Shown: positions 23,936 to 33,081 of the stretch, one piece after another
Layout of the letters: every line of letters starts with the position of its first letter
How positions within the stretch are numbered: the stretch's first letter is position 1
Assembly (NCBI RefSeq): GCF_005047355.1
Contig: NZ_SUMC01000056.1
Location: 1 to 56,000 of the forward strand
Reading direction: 5' to 3'
Length of the DNA: 56,000 nucleotides
Source: Actinacidiphila oryziradicis
GTDB lineage: Bacteria; Actinomycetota; Actinomycetes; Streptomycetales; Streptomycetaceae
Notes under the pieces: model-generated
Seen by the model: only the letters and a program-made list of their open reading frames with translations
What the model was told of the DNA's origin: nothing
Databases searched by the model: none
Translations under genes and position numbers: made by a program

Positions 23936-25393
23936 ATGCAGATGATCTTCTTCAGCTCGAAGGGCTGGAGGTCGTGGGGGCTCAGCGGTCGGCCCGTGAT
24001 AGCGGAGCTCATGCCGGTCCTTGTCGATGACGACCTTCTCTTCGAGGATGAGCGCGGCGTACGCGACACGGTGGCAATCAACACCTGGCTGCGGTGGCTG
24101 CCGCTGGATGGTGTTCCGGCTCCCAACTCGTGGGAGTTCTACGGTCGCACGCTGAGGGAGTGGTGCGAGTTCCTTGCGACTTTGCGGATCGGTGTCTTCG
24201 ATGAACGTGCTCGGCTGAAGGACGCACTGAGTCTGTACGCGGTCGACAGGTCGTGCGGCCCGCTGAAGCGTCGGCTCGCAGCCACCACGTGGAACCAGCA
24301 GATGAGCATCCTGTCGCGCTTCTACGCGTGGGCGGACAAGGAGAACTATGCGCCTGCGGTGCCGTTCACCTACAAGGAAGCCGTCTCGATCTACGGGGAC
24401 CAGGTACGGACCCACCGAGTCAACCAGGCCCGCCGACGCACTCCGAAGCGCCATGTCATGATCCGCTACTTCGAGTCCGACTTCGCGGAGATGTTCGTTC
24501 GGGGCCTGGCGGGGCTCCGCCCGGACGGATCACCCGACACCTCGTATCGCGGACGGACGCTCACGCGCAACGCCGCGGTGGGCGACTTCGTGCTCTCTTC
24601 GGGGCTGCGGTCGCAGGAGTTCACGTACCTGCTGAACGTGGAGGTTCCCCCGCTGCCGCCGAAGCCGACTGCGCTGCCGATCGCCTTCCCCGTCCCCGAG
24701 GGCGTGACGAAGGGGCGCAAGTTCCGAACGACGTGGACGTCCTACAGCAGCCTTGCTCGCCTGCATCGGTACATGACGACGGTCCGTTCCCTGGCCACGG
24801 TCGGCTCGCGCTGGATGCCACCGTCCCGGTGGGGGGAACCGCTGGTGGTGAGCGAGGCCGACGCCCGGGGCGGCCGGGTGAACGGCATCCGGGTGAGGTG
24901 GGCGGCGTTGACGCCGGCCGAGCGGCGACGCCTGGTGGCACCCGAGGGCGGATCGATGCTGCTGGGGGTGCAGGCGAACGGGGCGCCCTTCACCGCCTGG
25001 GCCACGGTCTTCGAGCGGACGTCAGCCCGGATCCGGGAGCGTTTCGAGCCCCGCTTCCCTCACACCGCCCCGCACCGGCTCCGTCACACTTTTGCGATCA
25101 GGACGTTGGAGTGGCTGGTCAGCGGTCACTTCATGGAGGCGGCCCGCATGGCCCACGCGACCGACACGGATGCGGCGCTGGCGCTGTATCTGGGCAAGGC
25201 GGACCCGATGATGGTGCTGCGTGACCTCCTTGGACACACCAGTGTCGTCACCACGGAAGCGTACCTACGCCGTCTGGACATGACCCGGATCTACCGCGAG
25301 GCGTATGAACGCGCGGGGCATGAGTTCGACTTGTTCGCCGATGCCGAGGCTGAGGCGGATGAGGAGTTCGCGGACGAGGCGGTGCTCGTCTGA
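23936..25393 (+). CDS. Tyrosine recombinase A of the element (TnpA-like)
   Basis: 485 aa, ATG 23936; a TTG at 23894 is also in frame but less likely. A SAM-like DNA-binding N-terminus (residues 50-130) precedes a complete catalytic domain: Arg225 in SSGLRSQEF, His380/Arg383 in PHRLRHTF, His434 in LLGHTSVVTTEAY and nucleophile Tyr443. All core residues of the tyrosine recombinase family are visible, so this is the best candidate for the enzyme that cuts the ends. It is the first of four genes that overlap by 1-4 nt. The start is about 105 bp from attL, close enough for end-binding and autoregulation. Confidence 0.9.
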   Translation: MQMIFFSSKGWRSWGLSGRPVIAELMPVLVDDDLLFEDERGVRDTVAINTWLRWLPLDGVPAPNSWEFYGRTLREWCEFLATLRIGVFDERARLKDALSLYAVDRSCGPLKRRLAATTWNQQMSILSRFYAWADKENYAPAVPFTYKEAVSIYGDQVRTHRVNQARRRTPKRHVMIRYFESDFAEMFVRGLAGLRPDGSPDTSYRGRTLTRNAAVGDFVLSSGLRSQEFTYLLNVEVPPLPPKPTALPIAFPVPEGVTKGRKFRTTWTSYSSLARLHRYMTTVRSLATVGSRWMPPSRWGEPLVVSEADARGGRVNGIRVRWAALTPAERRRLVAPEGGSMLLGVQANGAPFTAWATVFERTSARIRERFEPRFPHTAPHRLRHTFAIRTLEWLVSGHFMEAARMAHATDTDAALALYLGKADPMMVLRDLLGHTSVVTTEAYLRRLDMTRIYREAYERAGHEFDLFADAEAEADEEFADEAVLV

Positions 25394-27129
25394 TGGCCGC
25401 TCGACTGCTGGAGGAGCCTGCGCGGCTGGTCTGCTGGTTCACGAAGGGCACGACCGCGACAGTGGAGCTGCCCGGGCAGGAGAATCCGCAACTGGTGCGC
25501 GACATGGCAGGCGGGTTGATCGGACTGATACATCCTCACGGCCAGGTGGACGCGGAGTCGACTGTCCGGGAGTTCGTGCGGGCAACTCGCCTGTTCGCCG
25601 CGGCGATGGCCAAGCGCGGGCATGTCGGCGGCGCCGCGGAGCTCACCCGTCCTGTCCTCGTCAAGCAGCTGTGGGTGACGGGGCACGCTCACGAGTCGAT
25701 GATCCGGCGCATGCTCGTGTCGTTCGACCAGGACACCCAGGCGCTGCGTCCCGAGGTCCGCGAACTGGTGGGTGGACGGGCGTACAACCAGAAACGCAGG
25801 CGGGATTCCAAGCCGCTGCTGCCGTACGACGAGACGGTCTGGAGCAGGTTGCAGGAGGTGTGCCGGACAGAGATCCAGGAAGCGTGGTCGCAGTTCCGGC
25901 AGGCTCGCGCCGCGGCCGAGAAGGGACGGGACCCCTATCAGCACGGCTGGTCCTACGAGAATCTGTGCTGGTGGATGGTCCGCCATGGCCCGGAAACCGC
26001 GGTCAGTCTCGGCCAGCGGGTCGGGTGGACGCCGACGATGACCTATTTCCGTATGGGCCGCGGCGCCGCCGCCCAGCGTGCCTGTACCGCGCTGTTCCCC
26101 TCCCCGTCGGTGGTGATCGCCTACCAGTTGCTGTTCGGCGCGTACACCGGCATCGTTCCCGACGGCATCGCCGATCTGGGCGTTGAGGACCTTCAGTGGG
26201 CCGGAGACGCGGCGATGTTGGTGAACTACCTCAAGGGCCGGACCACCGAGGAGAGCGTGACGTTGTCCCCGCGGGCCGTGCGGCTGGTGGAACGGTGGCT
26301 TGAGCATTCCGCCGTCTCGCGCCGCTTCGCTGCCCAGACCGAGACTGCAGAGCTGTGGCTGCGGCACGAGTACACCCGTGTCGGGGTCTGGTGGACCGGC
26401 CCGTCGCGTCATGAGGCCATCCACGGATGGGTGAGACGGGCGGGGTTGAAGGGCACTGACGGCAAGCCGCTGCGGATCCACCGGCACAGCATTCGGACCT
26501 CCTTCGAGTCCCACCGTGACCGCAAGCACTGGTTCGGCAGCGCGCGGGGGCGGATCGACCCGAACCATAGCCCCCGGGTCGAGGACGACCACTACCTCAC
26601 GGCCGCGACCCCGGCGCAGAAGGACACGCTGGAGGCGATCGTGGAGCAGGCCCAAGGCGATCTTCTGCGTAAGGCGCTCCCGCCGACCGTGCTGAGCGAC
26701 GGCGACCTCGCGGAACTGGCAGACAACCTGCCCGACCTCGTCTCCCGGCTCGGCCTGGACGACGCGGCCATCGCCGAACTGGTCGGCGGCCAGCGTGACG
26801 TGTTCGTCGCCGCGTGCGCAGACCCGCTCGCGGGGCTGCACGGCCCGAAGGGCAAGCCGTGCCCGGCCCGCCCGTGGGTGTGCCTGCTGTGCCCACTCTC
26901 CCTGTTCGCGCCACGTCACGCCGCCAACTTGCTGCGGATGAAGGCGTTCTTCGCACGGCAGTGGCAGCAGATGCCTGCCGCACAGTTCATGGCTGTGTTC
27001 GGTCCCTATGCGCACCGGATCGAGCAGATCCTCACCTCCTACGATCCGGCCGAGCTTGCGCGCCTGACCACGGTGATTACCGACACCGACGACGAGATCC
27101 CCCTGCATCCCGAGGAGCGCACCGCATGA
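25393..27129 (+). CDS. Tyrosine recombinase B of the element, divergent active site
   Basis: 578 aa; ATG 25393 overlaps the stop of the first recombinase (TGATG), indicating coupled translation. The catalytic domain keeps His365/Arg368 (IHRHSIRTSF), His392 (DPNHSPRV) and Tyr401 (EDDHYL), with the normal nine-residue His-Tyr spacing. The first Arg region reads YTGIVPDGIADL, with Val255 where the family has Arg, so it may be catalytically weak or a structural partner. A cysteine cluster near residues 477-500 (GKPCPARPWVCLLCPL) may bind zinc. This matches the role of the large TnpB of Tn554-like systems. Confidence 0.85.
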   Translation: MAARLLEEPARLVCWFTKGTTATVELPGQENPQLVRDMAGGLIGLIHPHGQVDAESTVREFVRATRLFAAAMAKRGHVGGAAELTRPVLVKQLWVTGHAHESMIRRMLVSFDQDTQALRPEVRELVGGRAYNQKRRRDSKPLLPYDETVWSRLQEVCRTEIQEAWSQFRQARAAAEKGRDPYQHGWSYENLCWWMVRHGPETAVSLGQRVGWTPTMTYFRMGRGAAAQRACTALFPSPSVVIAYQLLFGAYTGIVPDGIADLGVEDLQWAGDAAMLVNYLKGRTTEESVTLSPRAVRLVERWLEHSAVSRRFAAQTETAELWLRHEYTRVGVWWTGPSRHEAIHGWVRRAGLKGTDGKPLRIHRHSIRTSFESHRDRKHWFGSARGRIDPNHSPRVEDDHYLTAATPAQKDTLEAIVEQAQGDLLRKALPPTVLSDGDLAELADNLPDLVSRLGLDDAAIAELVGGQRDVFVAACADPLAGLHGPKGKPCPARPWVCLLCPLSLFAPRHAANLLRMKAFFARQWQQMPAAQFMAVFGPYAHRIEQILTSYDPAELARLTTVITDTDDEIPLHPEERTA

Positions 27130-29321
27130 TGCCGCCGCTGAACCTCAGATCGAGGCGCGTTGTCTCGCCCTTCGCCGGCGCCGAGTTGTGCCCGCTGTTC
27201 GGCTTCGCCCTGCCGACGGGCGCGAAAGGACCCTACTTCGACGAGGACCGGTGGCCCTTCGACGCGGTGATCGGGCTGCCGGCCTATCTGCGGCCCAACC
27301 AGCGCGCCCTCGACTTCACGCCGATCGTCAACAGGGAATGGCGGCTGACCGCGAAGGAGTACGTCGCGGCCCTGATGGCGCCGCGCCACGACGCCGTCCG
27401 CGACCTCGCCCATGCCGAACGCACCGTGCAGACGCTGACGACCTGCCACGGCAAACTGTCCGAACTCATACGGTGGTTCAAGTGGCTCACCGAGCAGGGC
27501 ATCACCGATCTGGACCAGGTCACCAACCACCACTGCACCGCGTATGTGGACTTCCGTGGCGAGAAGCTCGGCGAAGACGGTGAAGTGGTCGCCGACTCCC
27601 CGTCGACCAGAGCCGTCGCGATGGGCGCGGTGATCGGGCTCGCGCAGTACCGGGAGCTGTTCAGCGGGCAGAAGTTCCGGGACGATCTTCGCCCCTTCGA
27701 CGGCGCGAGTGCCGCTGGCGGCTCCGGCCGGACGGCGGAATTGGGCGGCGCCAACAAGGTGCAGCCGCTGGCGTCCGAAGTCCAGCAGCCCCTGCTCGCC
27801 GCCGTGCTGTACGTGATCCGGAATCTGGCCCCGCACATCCTGAGAGAAGCCGAGTCGAAACGACGGCGTCAGGCCGCGGACCGCAGCCTCACCGCCACCA
27901 AGTACCCCGGACACGGGGCGTTCCTGCGCAATCTGGAGCGCCGCGTTGAAGCCGGAGAACCTCTGGAACTGATGACACCGGCCGCGGTGAAGGATGCCCG
28001 TGCTCGCGGACTGCGCGAGGAGAACGACCTCCTTGCCGCTGTTTCCCTCAGTGCTCTCGCTCGCGAGTGCGGGATCCGGCAGTTCCGGGGTGACTGGCTT
28101 CCGGATCTCCGTCCCGACCTGGAGCGGGCCCTTGCCCTCGTCGGGGCCTGTGCCCCCTACGGCCGCCGCGCAGCTGAGGTGGAGCGTGCCGACGGGCAGG
28201 GACACGTCGCCTGGGCGGAACCCCTGTTCTCAAACGAGCTGAAGTTCCTGGTCGGATACCTGGCCACGGCCTGCGGCCTGGCGGTGGCCGCGCTCGCCGG
28301 GATGCGGCACTGTGAGTTGGGCGAACTCGTCGTCGGGTGCCGTCAGCAGCCCCAGGAGATCGCTCCTGGCCTGTTCCGCTACCGGCTCACGGGCAAGCTC
28401 GTCAAGGGGCAACCGCTCGGCGGCGTCCGGGACGAGTGGGTGGTGACCCGGGAGGTCTACGAAGCGATCGAGGTCGCCGAGCAAGTCCTCGGCCCGGACG
28501 CGGCACCCGGCACCCAGTTGTTCCATCCGGTCTTCTGCGACACGACGTATCAGAACTTCAGAACCTGGGTGAACGGGCCGGCAGGGCAGCGGCCGGGCCT
28601 GGCCCCCATCCCGGAGGGGCCAGTGACGCCACGGGCCCTCCGGCGTACCCTCGCCGTGGAGATCGCGTATCGTCCCGGCGGCCTTCTCGCGGCAAAACTG
28701 CAGCTCAAGCACCTGTCCGTAGTCACTACGGAGGGGTATGCAGCGCGGCCGGGCGGCGCTCAGGCGAAGTTCCTCGCCGAGATCAACGAGCTCGAGGAAG
28801 AGCGCAACATCGGCATTCTGACAGACGTCTACCGCGACTACCAGCGCGGGATCATGCCGTCCGGTCCCGGCGCCCGCGACCTGATCAGTCTCTTCACCAG
28901 CGTGGACGGACGGCTCCACGACCTCTCCGAGCTCGCGCCCCAACTCGTCGACAACGACCTGGAGGTCGTCGCCATGCTCTCGACTCGGGCCCGCACCCTC
29001 CACCTGGGCACGGCGAACTACTGCTGGTTCGTCGACCCGGCCAAGGCGCTGTGCCTGCGGCTGGCCGGCACCCCGGATGCCGACCGACCGCTCGCCGGCA
29101 TGTGTGACTCCGCCCGCTGCCCCCAGGCCACGCACCATCCGTGCCACCGCCAGGTGTGGGAAGAATCGCGGCGGACCGCCCAAGTGTTCATCGGCAGCCT
29201 CAGCCGCCGCCAGAAGACCGAGCGGACCCGGCTGGAAGTCACCGTGACCCGCGCCGAGTGGGTTCTCGCCGAGATCGACCAAGCCGCCACCGCAGGTGCT
29301 GCCGGGAAGGACGCAATCTGA
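27126..29321 (+). CDS. Tyrosine recombinase C of the element, large
   Basis: 731 aa; ATG 27126 overlaps the preceding stop (ATGA). Catalytic residues visible are Arg394 (AGMRHCELGEL), Arg506 (PRALRRTLA), His529 (LKHLSVVTTEGY) and Tyr538. Arg503 stands where His is usual in the HxxR box. A long N-terminal region (about 380 residues) and a C-terminal cysteine/histidine cluster (CDSARCPQATHHPCH, around residue 660) that could bind zinc distinguish it from simple integrases. Three tandem recombinases of different size are the hallmark of recombinase-in-trio elements. Confidence 0.85.
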   Translation: MMPPLNLRSRRVVSPFAGAELCPLFGFALPTGAKGPYFDEDRWPFDAVIGLPAYLRPNQRALDFTPIVNREWRLTAKEYVAALMAPRHDAVRDLAHAERTVQTLTTCHGKLSELIRWFKWLTEQGITDLDQVTNHHCTAYVDFRGEKLGEDGEVVADSPSTRAVAMGAVIGLAQYRELFSGQKFRDDLRPFDGASAAGGSGRTAELGGANKVQPLASEVQQPLLAAVLYVIRNLAPHILREAESKRRRQAADRSLTATKYPGHGAFLRNLERRVEAGEPLELMTPAAVKDARARGLREENDLLAAVSLSALARECGIRQFRGDWLPDLRPDLERALALVGACAPYGRRAAEVERADGQGHVAWAEPLFSNELKFLVGYLATACGLAVAALAGMRHCELGELVVGCRQQPQEIAPGLFRYRLTGKLVKGQPLGGVRDEWVVTREVYEAIEVAEQVLGPDAAPGTQLFHPVFCDTTYQNFRTWVNGPAGQRPGLAPIPEGPVTPRALRRTLAVEIAYRPGGLLAAKLQLKHLSVVTTEGYAARPGGAQAKFLAEINELEEERNIGILTDVYRDYQRGIMPSGPGARDLISLFTSVDGRLHDLSELAPQLVDNDLEVVAMLSTRARTLHLGTANYCWFVDPAKALCLRLAGTPDADRPLAGMCDSARCPQATHHPCHRQVWEESRRTAQVFIGSLSRRQKTERTRLEVTVTRAEWVLAEIDQAATAGAAGKDAI

Positions 29322-29818
29322 TGGGGCGCATCAGCGACAGTGACCGCGCGCGCAACGAGGAAGCCATCCGAGCGGCCATTGACCTGCTGCTGCGCGGGGA
29401 ACTCCCGCCGGGCGGCAAGTGCGATCTCAAGACCCTGGCCCTGGAGTCAGGCGTCACCCGAACCGGCTTCTACCCGAAGAAAAACCGGGACGGCACCACC
29501 CGGCCGGGGCCCTACCAGCACCTTGCCGAGGAGTTCGAACGGCGCCTTACGGCCCTGCAGCAGGCCGGCGAGATCGTCGACCCACGGGCCGCGCAGATCG
29601 AACGGCTCAAGGCCCAGGTCGCCGAGCTCAAGGAACGGGTCACCAAGCGGGACGAAGTCGTGGCTGAGCTCACCGAGTTCAAGACCGCCGCCATCTCGCA
29701 ACTCGCGGCCCAGCACGACGAGATCACCTGGCTCCGGGAACAGACGGCCGCCCTCGGTAACGTTCGCCGCCTGCCTGCCGCCCGCGGTGGTACGGCGCCG
29801 CACGGGTCGTGCAGCTGA
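29321..29818 (+). CDS. TnpC-like coiled-coil accessory protein (DUF6262 type)
   Basis: 165 aa; ATG 29321 overlaps the preceding stop by one base. The N-terminal 60 residues contain a probable DNA-binding helical unit (CDLKTLALESGVTRTGFYPK). Residues about 85-145 form a long coiled coil (IERLKAQVAELKERVTKRDE and following heptads). The organisation matches the small third protein of Tn554 (TnpC), which influences orientation and efficiency of insertion. No catalytic motif is present. It closes the four-gene recombination operon. Confidence 0.8.
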   Translation: MGRISDSDRARNEEAIRAAIDLLLRGELPPGGKCDLKTLALESGVTRTGFYPKKNRDGTTRPGPYQHLAEEFERRLTALQQAGEIVDPRAAQIERLKAQVAELKERVTKRDEVVAELTEFKTAAISQLAAQHDEITWLREQTAALGNVRRLPAARGGTAPHGSCS

Positions 29819-29960
29819 GGGCGTGTGGCGGTCGCCCGGGAACTGCCGCAGCCTGGAGACGCGGCCTCGGCAGTGAAGTGCCCGGATACGCTGGCTTTCT
29901 GCGGCGCGGTGTCGCCTTGGTGCGCTCGGTCGCGCGACGTGGAATTTGCGGAGGTGGCCC

Positions 29961-31244
29961 GTGGACGAGGCTATTCCTCTCAGACTGCTGGCGGACGTCA
30001 CGAATGCTCTCAAGGCGGGCCGGGGCTGGGAGGGGATCCTGCAGCGGCTGGCGGAACTCCTGGTCGAACGGCTCGCGGACTGGTGTGTGATCGATCTGCT
30101 GGACGAGGAGGGCGGGGCTCGCCGGGCCGTGGTAGCGGGGCGTGGGTCAGGCCCTGACAGCCCCCGTCCGGGAGAATCGTCGCAGCTACTCCCGGCGTGG
30201 CCGCAGGACTCTGCCGCGCCGCTGGCCCAGGCCCTGCGCCGAGGCGCCGCAGTGCTGATCCCCGACGTGCCGTCGCCTGAACAGGCGGCGGATCCTTTGG
30301 AGCGCGCGCAACTGGAGTTGTTGGCCCGGTTGGAGGCGGATACCGCGATCGCGGCACCGCTGGACGTCAGCGGGCGCCCGTTCGGGGTGATCATCGTGGC
30401 CCGCACCAGGGCACGTCGGCCCTTCACCGAAGCTCAGGTCCCCTTGATCGAAAGCATCGCGCATCAAGGCGCGCTCGTGGTGGACAACGCGCGTCTGTAC
30501 GGTCAGCAACGCGACATCGCAACGCACCTGCAGCGCTCCCTGCTGCCGGACACCCTGCCCGACGTCCCCCCATTCCGTCTCGTCGCCCGCTACGCCCCGG
30601 CACGCACGTATGCGGAGGTCGGAGGCGACTGGTATGACGCGATTGTGCTGCCGGACGGAACCTTGGCGTTCACCGTCGGTGACGTGGTGGGCCATGACGT
30701 GCGGGCCACTGCCCGGATGAGTCAGTTGCGGCACATGCTCCGCGCCCTCGTCCTCGACCGTGCCGGCCCGCCGGACGAGGTGGTGCGCCGCCTGGACCAG
30801 GCGCTGGAGAACCTTCACGAGGCCGACGTCACGGCCACGCTCATCCTTGGTATGGCGCATCCATCGACGTCTGCCGCGCCATCGCTGACCTGGGCCAACG
30901 CCGGGCATCCGCCCCCGCTGCTCATCCCCGCGCACGCTCAGCCCCGGTTCCTGGCAGGCGGTCACGGCCTTCCGCTCGGAGTGGACGTCGGTGTGCCCCG
31001 GGAGGCAGCGGCCACGGCACCGCTCACCGCGGGCAGCATGTTCCTGCTCTACACCGACGGCCTGATCGAGCGGCGTGGTGAGGACCTGTCCACTGGCATG
31101 GAACGGCTTCGGCGCGCAGCAGCGCGACTGCACGGCCTTGCACCGGCCCGCCTCCTGGACGAACTGGTCGAGCACGTGGTCCCTGCGCGTGATGATGATG
31201 TCGCGCTGCTGGCGCTGTGTCACGCAGGTGGGTCGCCGGGTTGA
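29961..31244 (+). CDS. GAF-domain SpoIIE/PP2C-type phosphatase
   Basis: 427 aa from GTG 29961, chosen because GGAGGT lies 6 nt upstream. Residues about 10-185 are a GAF sensor domain. The C-terminal PPM-type phosphatase shows RSLLPDTLPDVP, EVGGDWYDAI (first metal Asp), FTVGDVVGHDVRA, WANAGHPPPLLI, LLLYTDGLIERR-like FLLYTDGLIE and DDDVALLAL (last metal Asp). Such RsbU-like enzymes dephosphorylate anti-sigma antagonists in Streptomyces stress signalling, here probably in response to a small ligand or redox signal sensed by GAF. It is the first cargo gene after the recombinase operon. Confidence 0.92.
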   Translation: MDEAIPLRLLADVTNALKAGRGWEGILQRLAELLVERLADWCVIDLLDEEGGARRAVVAGRGSGPDSPRPGESSQLLPAWPQDSAAPLAQALRRGAAVLIPDVPSPEQAADPLERAQLELLARLEADTAIAAPLDVSGRPFGVIIVARTRARRPFTEAQVPLIESIAHQGALVVDNARLYGQQRDIATHLQRSLLPDTLPDVPPFRLVARYAPARTYAEVGGDWYDAIVLPDGTLAFTVGDVVGHDVRATARMSQLRHMLRALVLDRAGPPDEVVRRLDQALENLHEADVTATLILGMAHPSTSAAPSLTWANAGHPPPLLIPAHAQPRFLAGGHGLPLGVDVGVPREAAATAPLTAGSMFLLYTDGLIERRGEDLSTGMERLRRAAARLHGLAPARLLDELVEHVVPARDDDVALLALCHAGGSPG

Positions 31245-31475
31245 CGCTCCCCGTATCGCAGATGCGGTGGTACCCGATGCCCTGGGCCATGCTGTCCTCG
31301 GTGACATGTCAGCCGTGCCGGATGCCGGGCATACCACGCCCCCGTGGACTCCTTTGGCCCGTCCGTCAACCGCACTGCACGGGCCGTTTGTGCGGCCGGG
31401 CCTGCCCGCGCTGCGGTGCGCGCCTCGTCGCGTCCGGCGTGAACGGACCCCGCCAAACGTCCCCGGCCGTACGGG

Positions 31476-31766
31476 TCAGCGCCTCAGCCGTCGCCGCAGC
31501 TCCTCGATGTAGTCGTCGTAGGCCGCGGCGACGTCTTCCAGGTCGATCAACGGCGGAAGATCGATGACGGGCTGATGGTCGCAGAGGAACGCGGCAGTCT
31601 CGCGGACGGCACACTGTTCGGCGGCATCATGGATGCCCAGCGCCTCCATGACATCGGGAGTGGCCCGAAACTCGACCTCGGCCCTCTGCGCACCGCCGCG
31701 GATGGCGGCCAGGTACCCGTGATCCTCCAGCGGCTCGATCTGGAACTCCACCGGCACACCGTCCAT
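31476..31766 (-). CDS. Conserved small acidic protein of unknown function
   Basis: 96 aa, ATG 31766. The sequence is mixed alpha/beta: FQIEPLEDHGYLAAIRGG then VEFRATPDVMEALGIHD and a helical acidic C-terminus (DLEDVAAAYDDYIEELRRRL). No catalytic motif or membrane segment was recognised. Good GC3 bias and a plausible fold suggest a real gene. It is convergent with the phosphatase and divergent from transaldolase. The 31245-31475 gap between it and the phosphatase holds nothing recognised. Confidence 0.55.
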   Translation of the reverse strand: MDGVPVEFQIEPLEDHGYLAAIRGGAQRAEVEFRATPDVMEALGIHDAAEQCAVRETAAFLCDHQPVIDLPPLIDLEDVAAAYDDYIEELRRRLRR

Positions 31767-31953
31767 ACCGGGGACTGTACCTACGCAAACGCGAGCCCGC
31801 GCCGCACGAGGGGCCGCCCGGGCAGCGGTTTGCGGGCCGCCGGGCCCCGGGCGGACGATGGAACGACATCAGGCTCTGCCGCGGGCCGTGAACAGGCAGC
31901 GGGAAGAACGGGGACTGCGCTCTCCGGCTGGCGGCGGGAGGAGCGGCGGTGTC

Positions 31954-33081
31954 ATGAATCCCTTGAACGCACTGAGCGATGCCGGAGTGTCGATCTGGCT
32001 GGACGATCTGAGCCGGGAGCGGCTGGTGTCCGGGAGCCTGGCCGAACTGGTCGCGCGGGACCGGGTGGTGGGCGTGACCACCAATCCGACGATCTTCGCC
32101 AAGGCGATCACGAGCGGTGATGCGTACGACAGCCAGATCCGCGACCTGGCGGCCCGCGGCGTGGAGGTGGGCGAGGCACTGCGGGCCCTGACGACGTTCG
32201 ACGTACGGTGGGCGTGCGATGTGCTGCGCCCGGTCAACGAGGCGACGAGCGGCGTCGACGGACGGGTATCGATCGAGGTCGATCCCCGGCTGGCGCACGA
32301 CACGGCGGCGACGGTCGCCGAGGCGCGGGCCCTGTGGTGGCTGGTGGACCGGCCCAACCTGTTCGTGAAGATCCCGGCCGCCAGGCAGGGCCTGGCGGCC
32401 ATCGCCGAGTGCCTGGCCGAGAGAATCAGCATCAACGTCACGCTGCTGTTCTCCCTCTCCCGCTACGACGAGGTGACGGAGGCGTTCCTGGACGGGATGG
32501 AACGTGCCCGCGCGGCGGGCCGGGACCTGTCCACGATCGCGTCGGTGGCCTCGTTCTTCGTCTCCCGGGTCGACTCCGAGGCGGACGCCCGCCTGGACAA
32601 GACCGGCACCGCGCGGGCGGCCGGCCTGCGCGGGAAGATGGCGATCGCCAACGCCCGGCTCGCCTACCAGCACTACGAGCGGGTGCTCTCCTCTCCCCGC
32701 TGGAAGTCCCTGGAACAGGCGGGGGCCCGCCCGCAGCGGCTGCTGTGGGCCTCCACCTCCGCCAAGGACCCCGCCTACCCCGACACACGCTACGTGACCG
32801 ACCTGGTCGCCCCGAACGTGGTGAACACCATGCCCGAGGCCACCCTGCGAGCGGTCGCCGACCACGGGCAGGTGCCCGACGACTCGGTGCGCGCCCACTA
32901 CGACGACGCACGGCGGGTACTCGGCGAGCTGCAGGCGGTCGGCGTGGACTACGACGACCTCGTCCAGACCCTCGAGGACGACGGCGTGGCGAAGTTCGAC
33001 GCCAGCTGGGAGCAGCTCACCGAACAGCTCTCCGGCACTCTCAGCACCGCGCGCCCACCGCAGACCGGGGACTCATCATGA
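31954..33081 (+). CDS. tal: Transaldolase
   Basis: 375 aa, ATG 31954. It transfers a dihydroxyacetone unit between sugar phosphates in the non-oxidative pentose phosphate pathway. Family motifs are SIWLDDLSRERLVSG, GVTTNPTIFAKAI, the Schiff-base lysine in NLFVKIPAA, and INVTLLFSLSRYDEV. Length and all blocks match actinobacterial transaldolases. The stop overlaps the start of the FAD oxidoreductase (ATGA), so the two are translationally coupled. A decayed second copy lies at 40172. Transketolase, Gnd and a Zwf stub on the same element make a nearly complete pentose phosphate set. Confidence 0.95.
   Translation: MNPLNALSDAGVSIWLDDLSRERLVSGSLAELVARDRVVGVTTNPTIFAKAITSGDAYDSQIRDLAARGVEVGEALRALTTFDVRWACDVLRPVNEATSGVDGRVSIEVDPRLAHDTAATVAEARALWWLVDRPNLFVKIPAARQGLAAIAECLAERISINVTLLFSLSRYDEVTEAFLDGMERARAAGRDLSTIASVASFFVSRVDSEADARLDKTGTARAAGLRGKMAIANARLAYQHYERVLSSPRWKSLEQAGARPQRLLWASTSAKDPAYPDTRYVTDLVAPNVVNTMPEATLRAVADHGQVPDDSVRAHYDDARRVLGELQAVGVDYDDLVQTLEDDGVAKFDASWEQLTEQLSGTLSTARPPQTGDSS

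Noticed and set aside
23832..29900. A small (~6 kb) element consisting only of the recombinase genes
   Set aside because: No kinase 3' sequence occurs after 29818; the missing half is found at 54588, so the element must extend to 54587.
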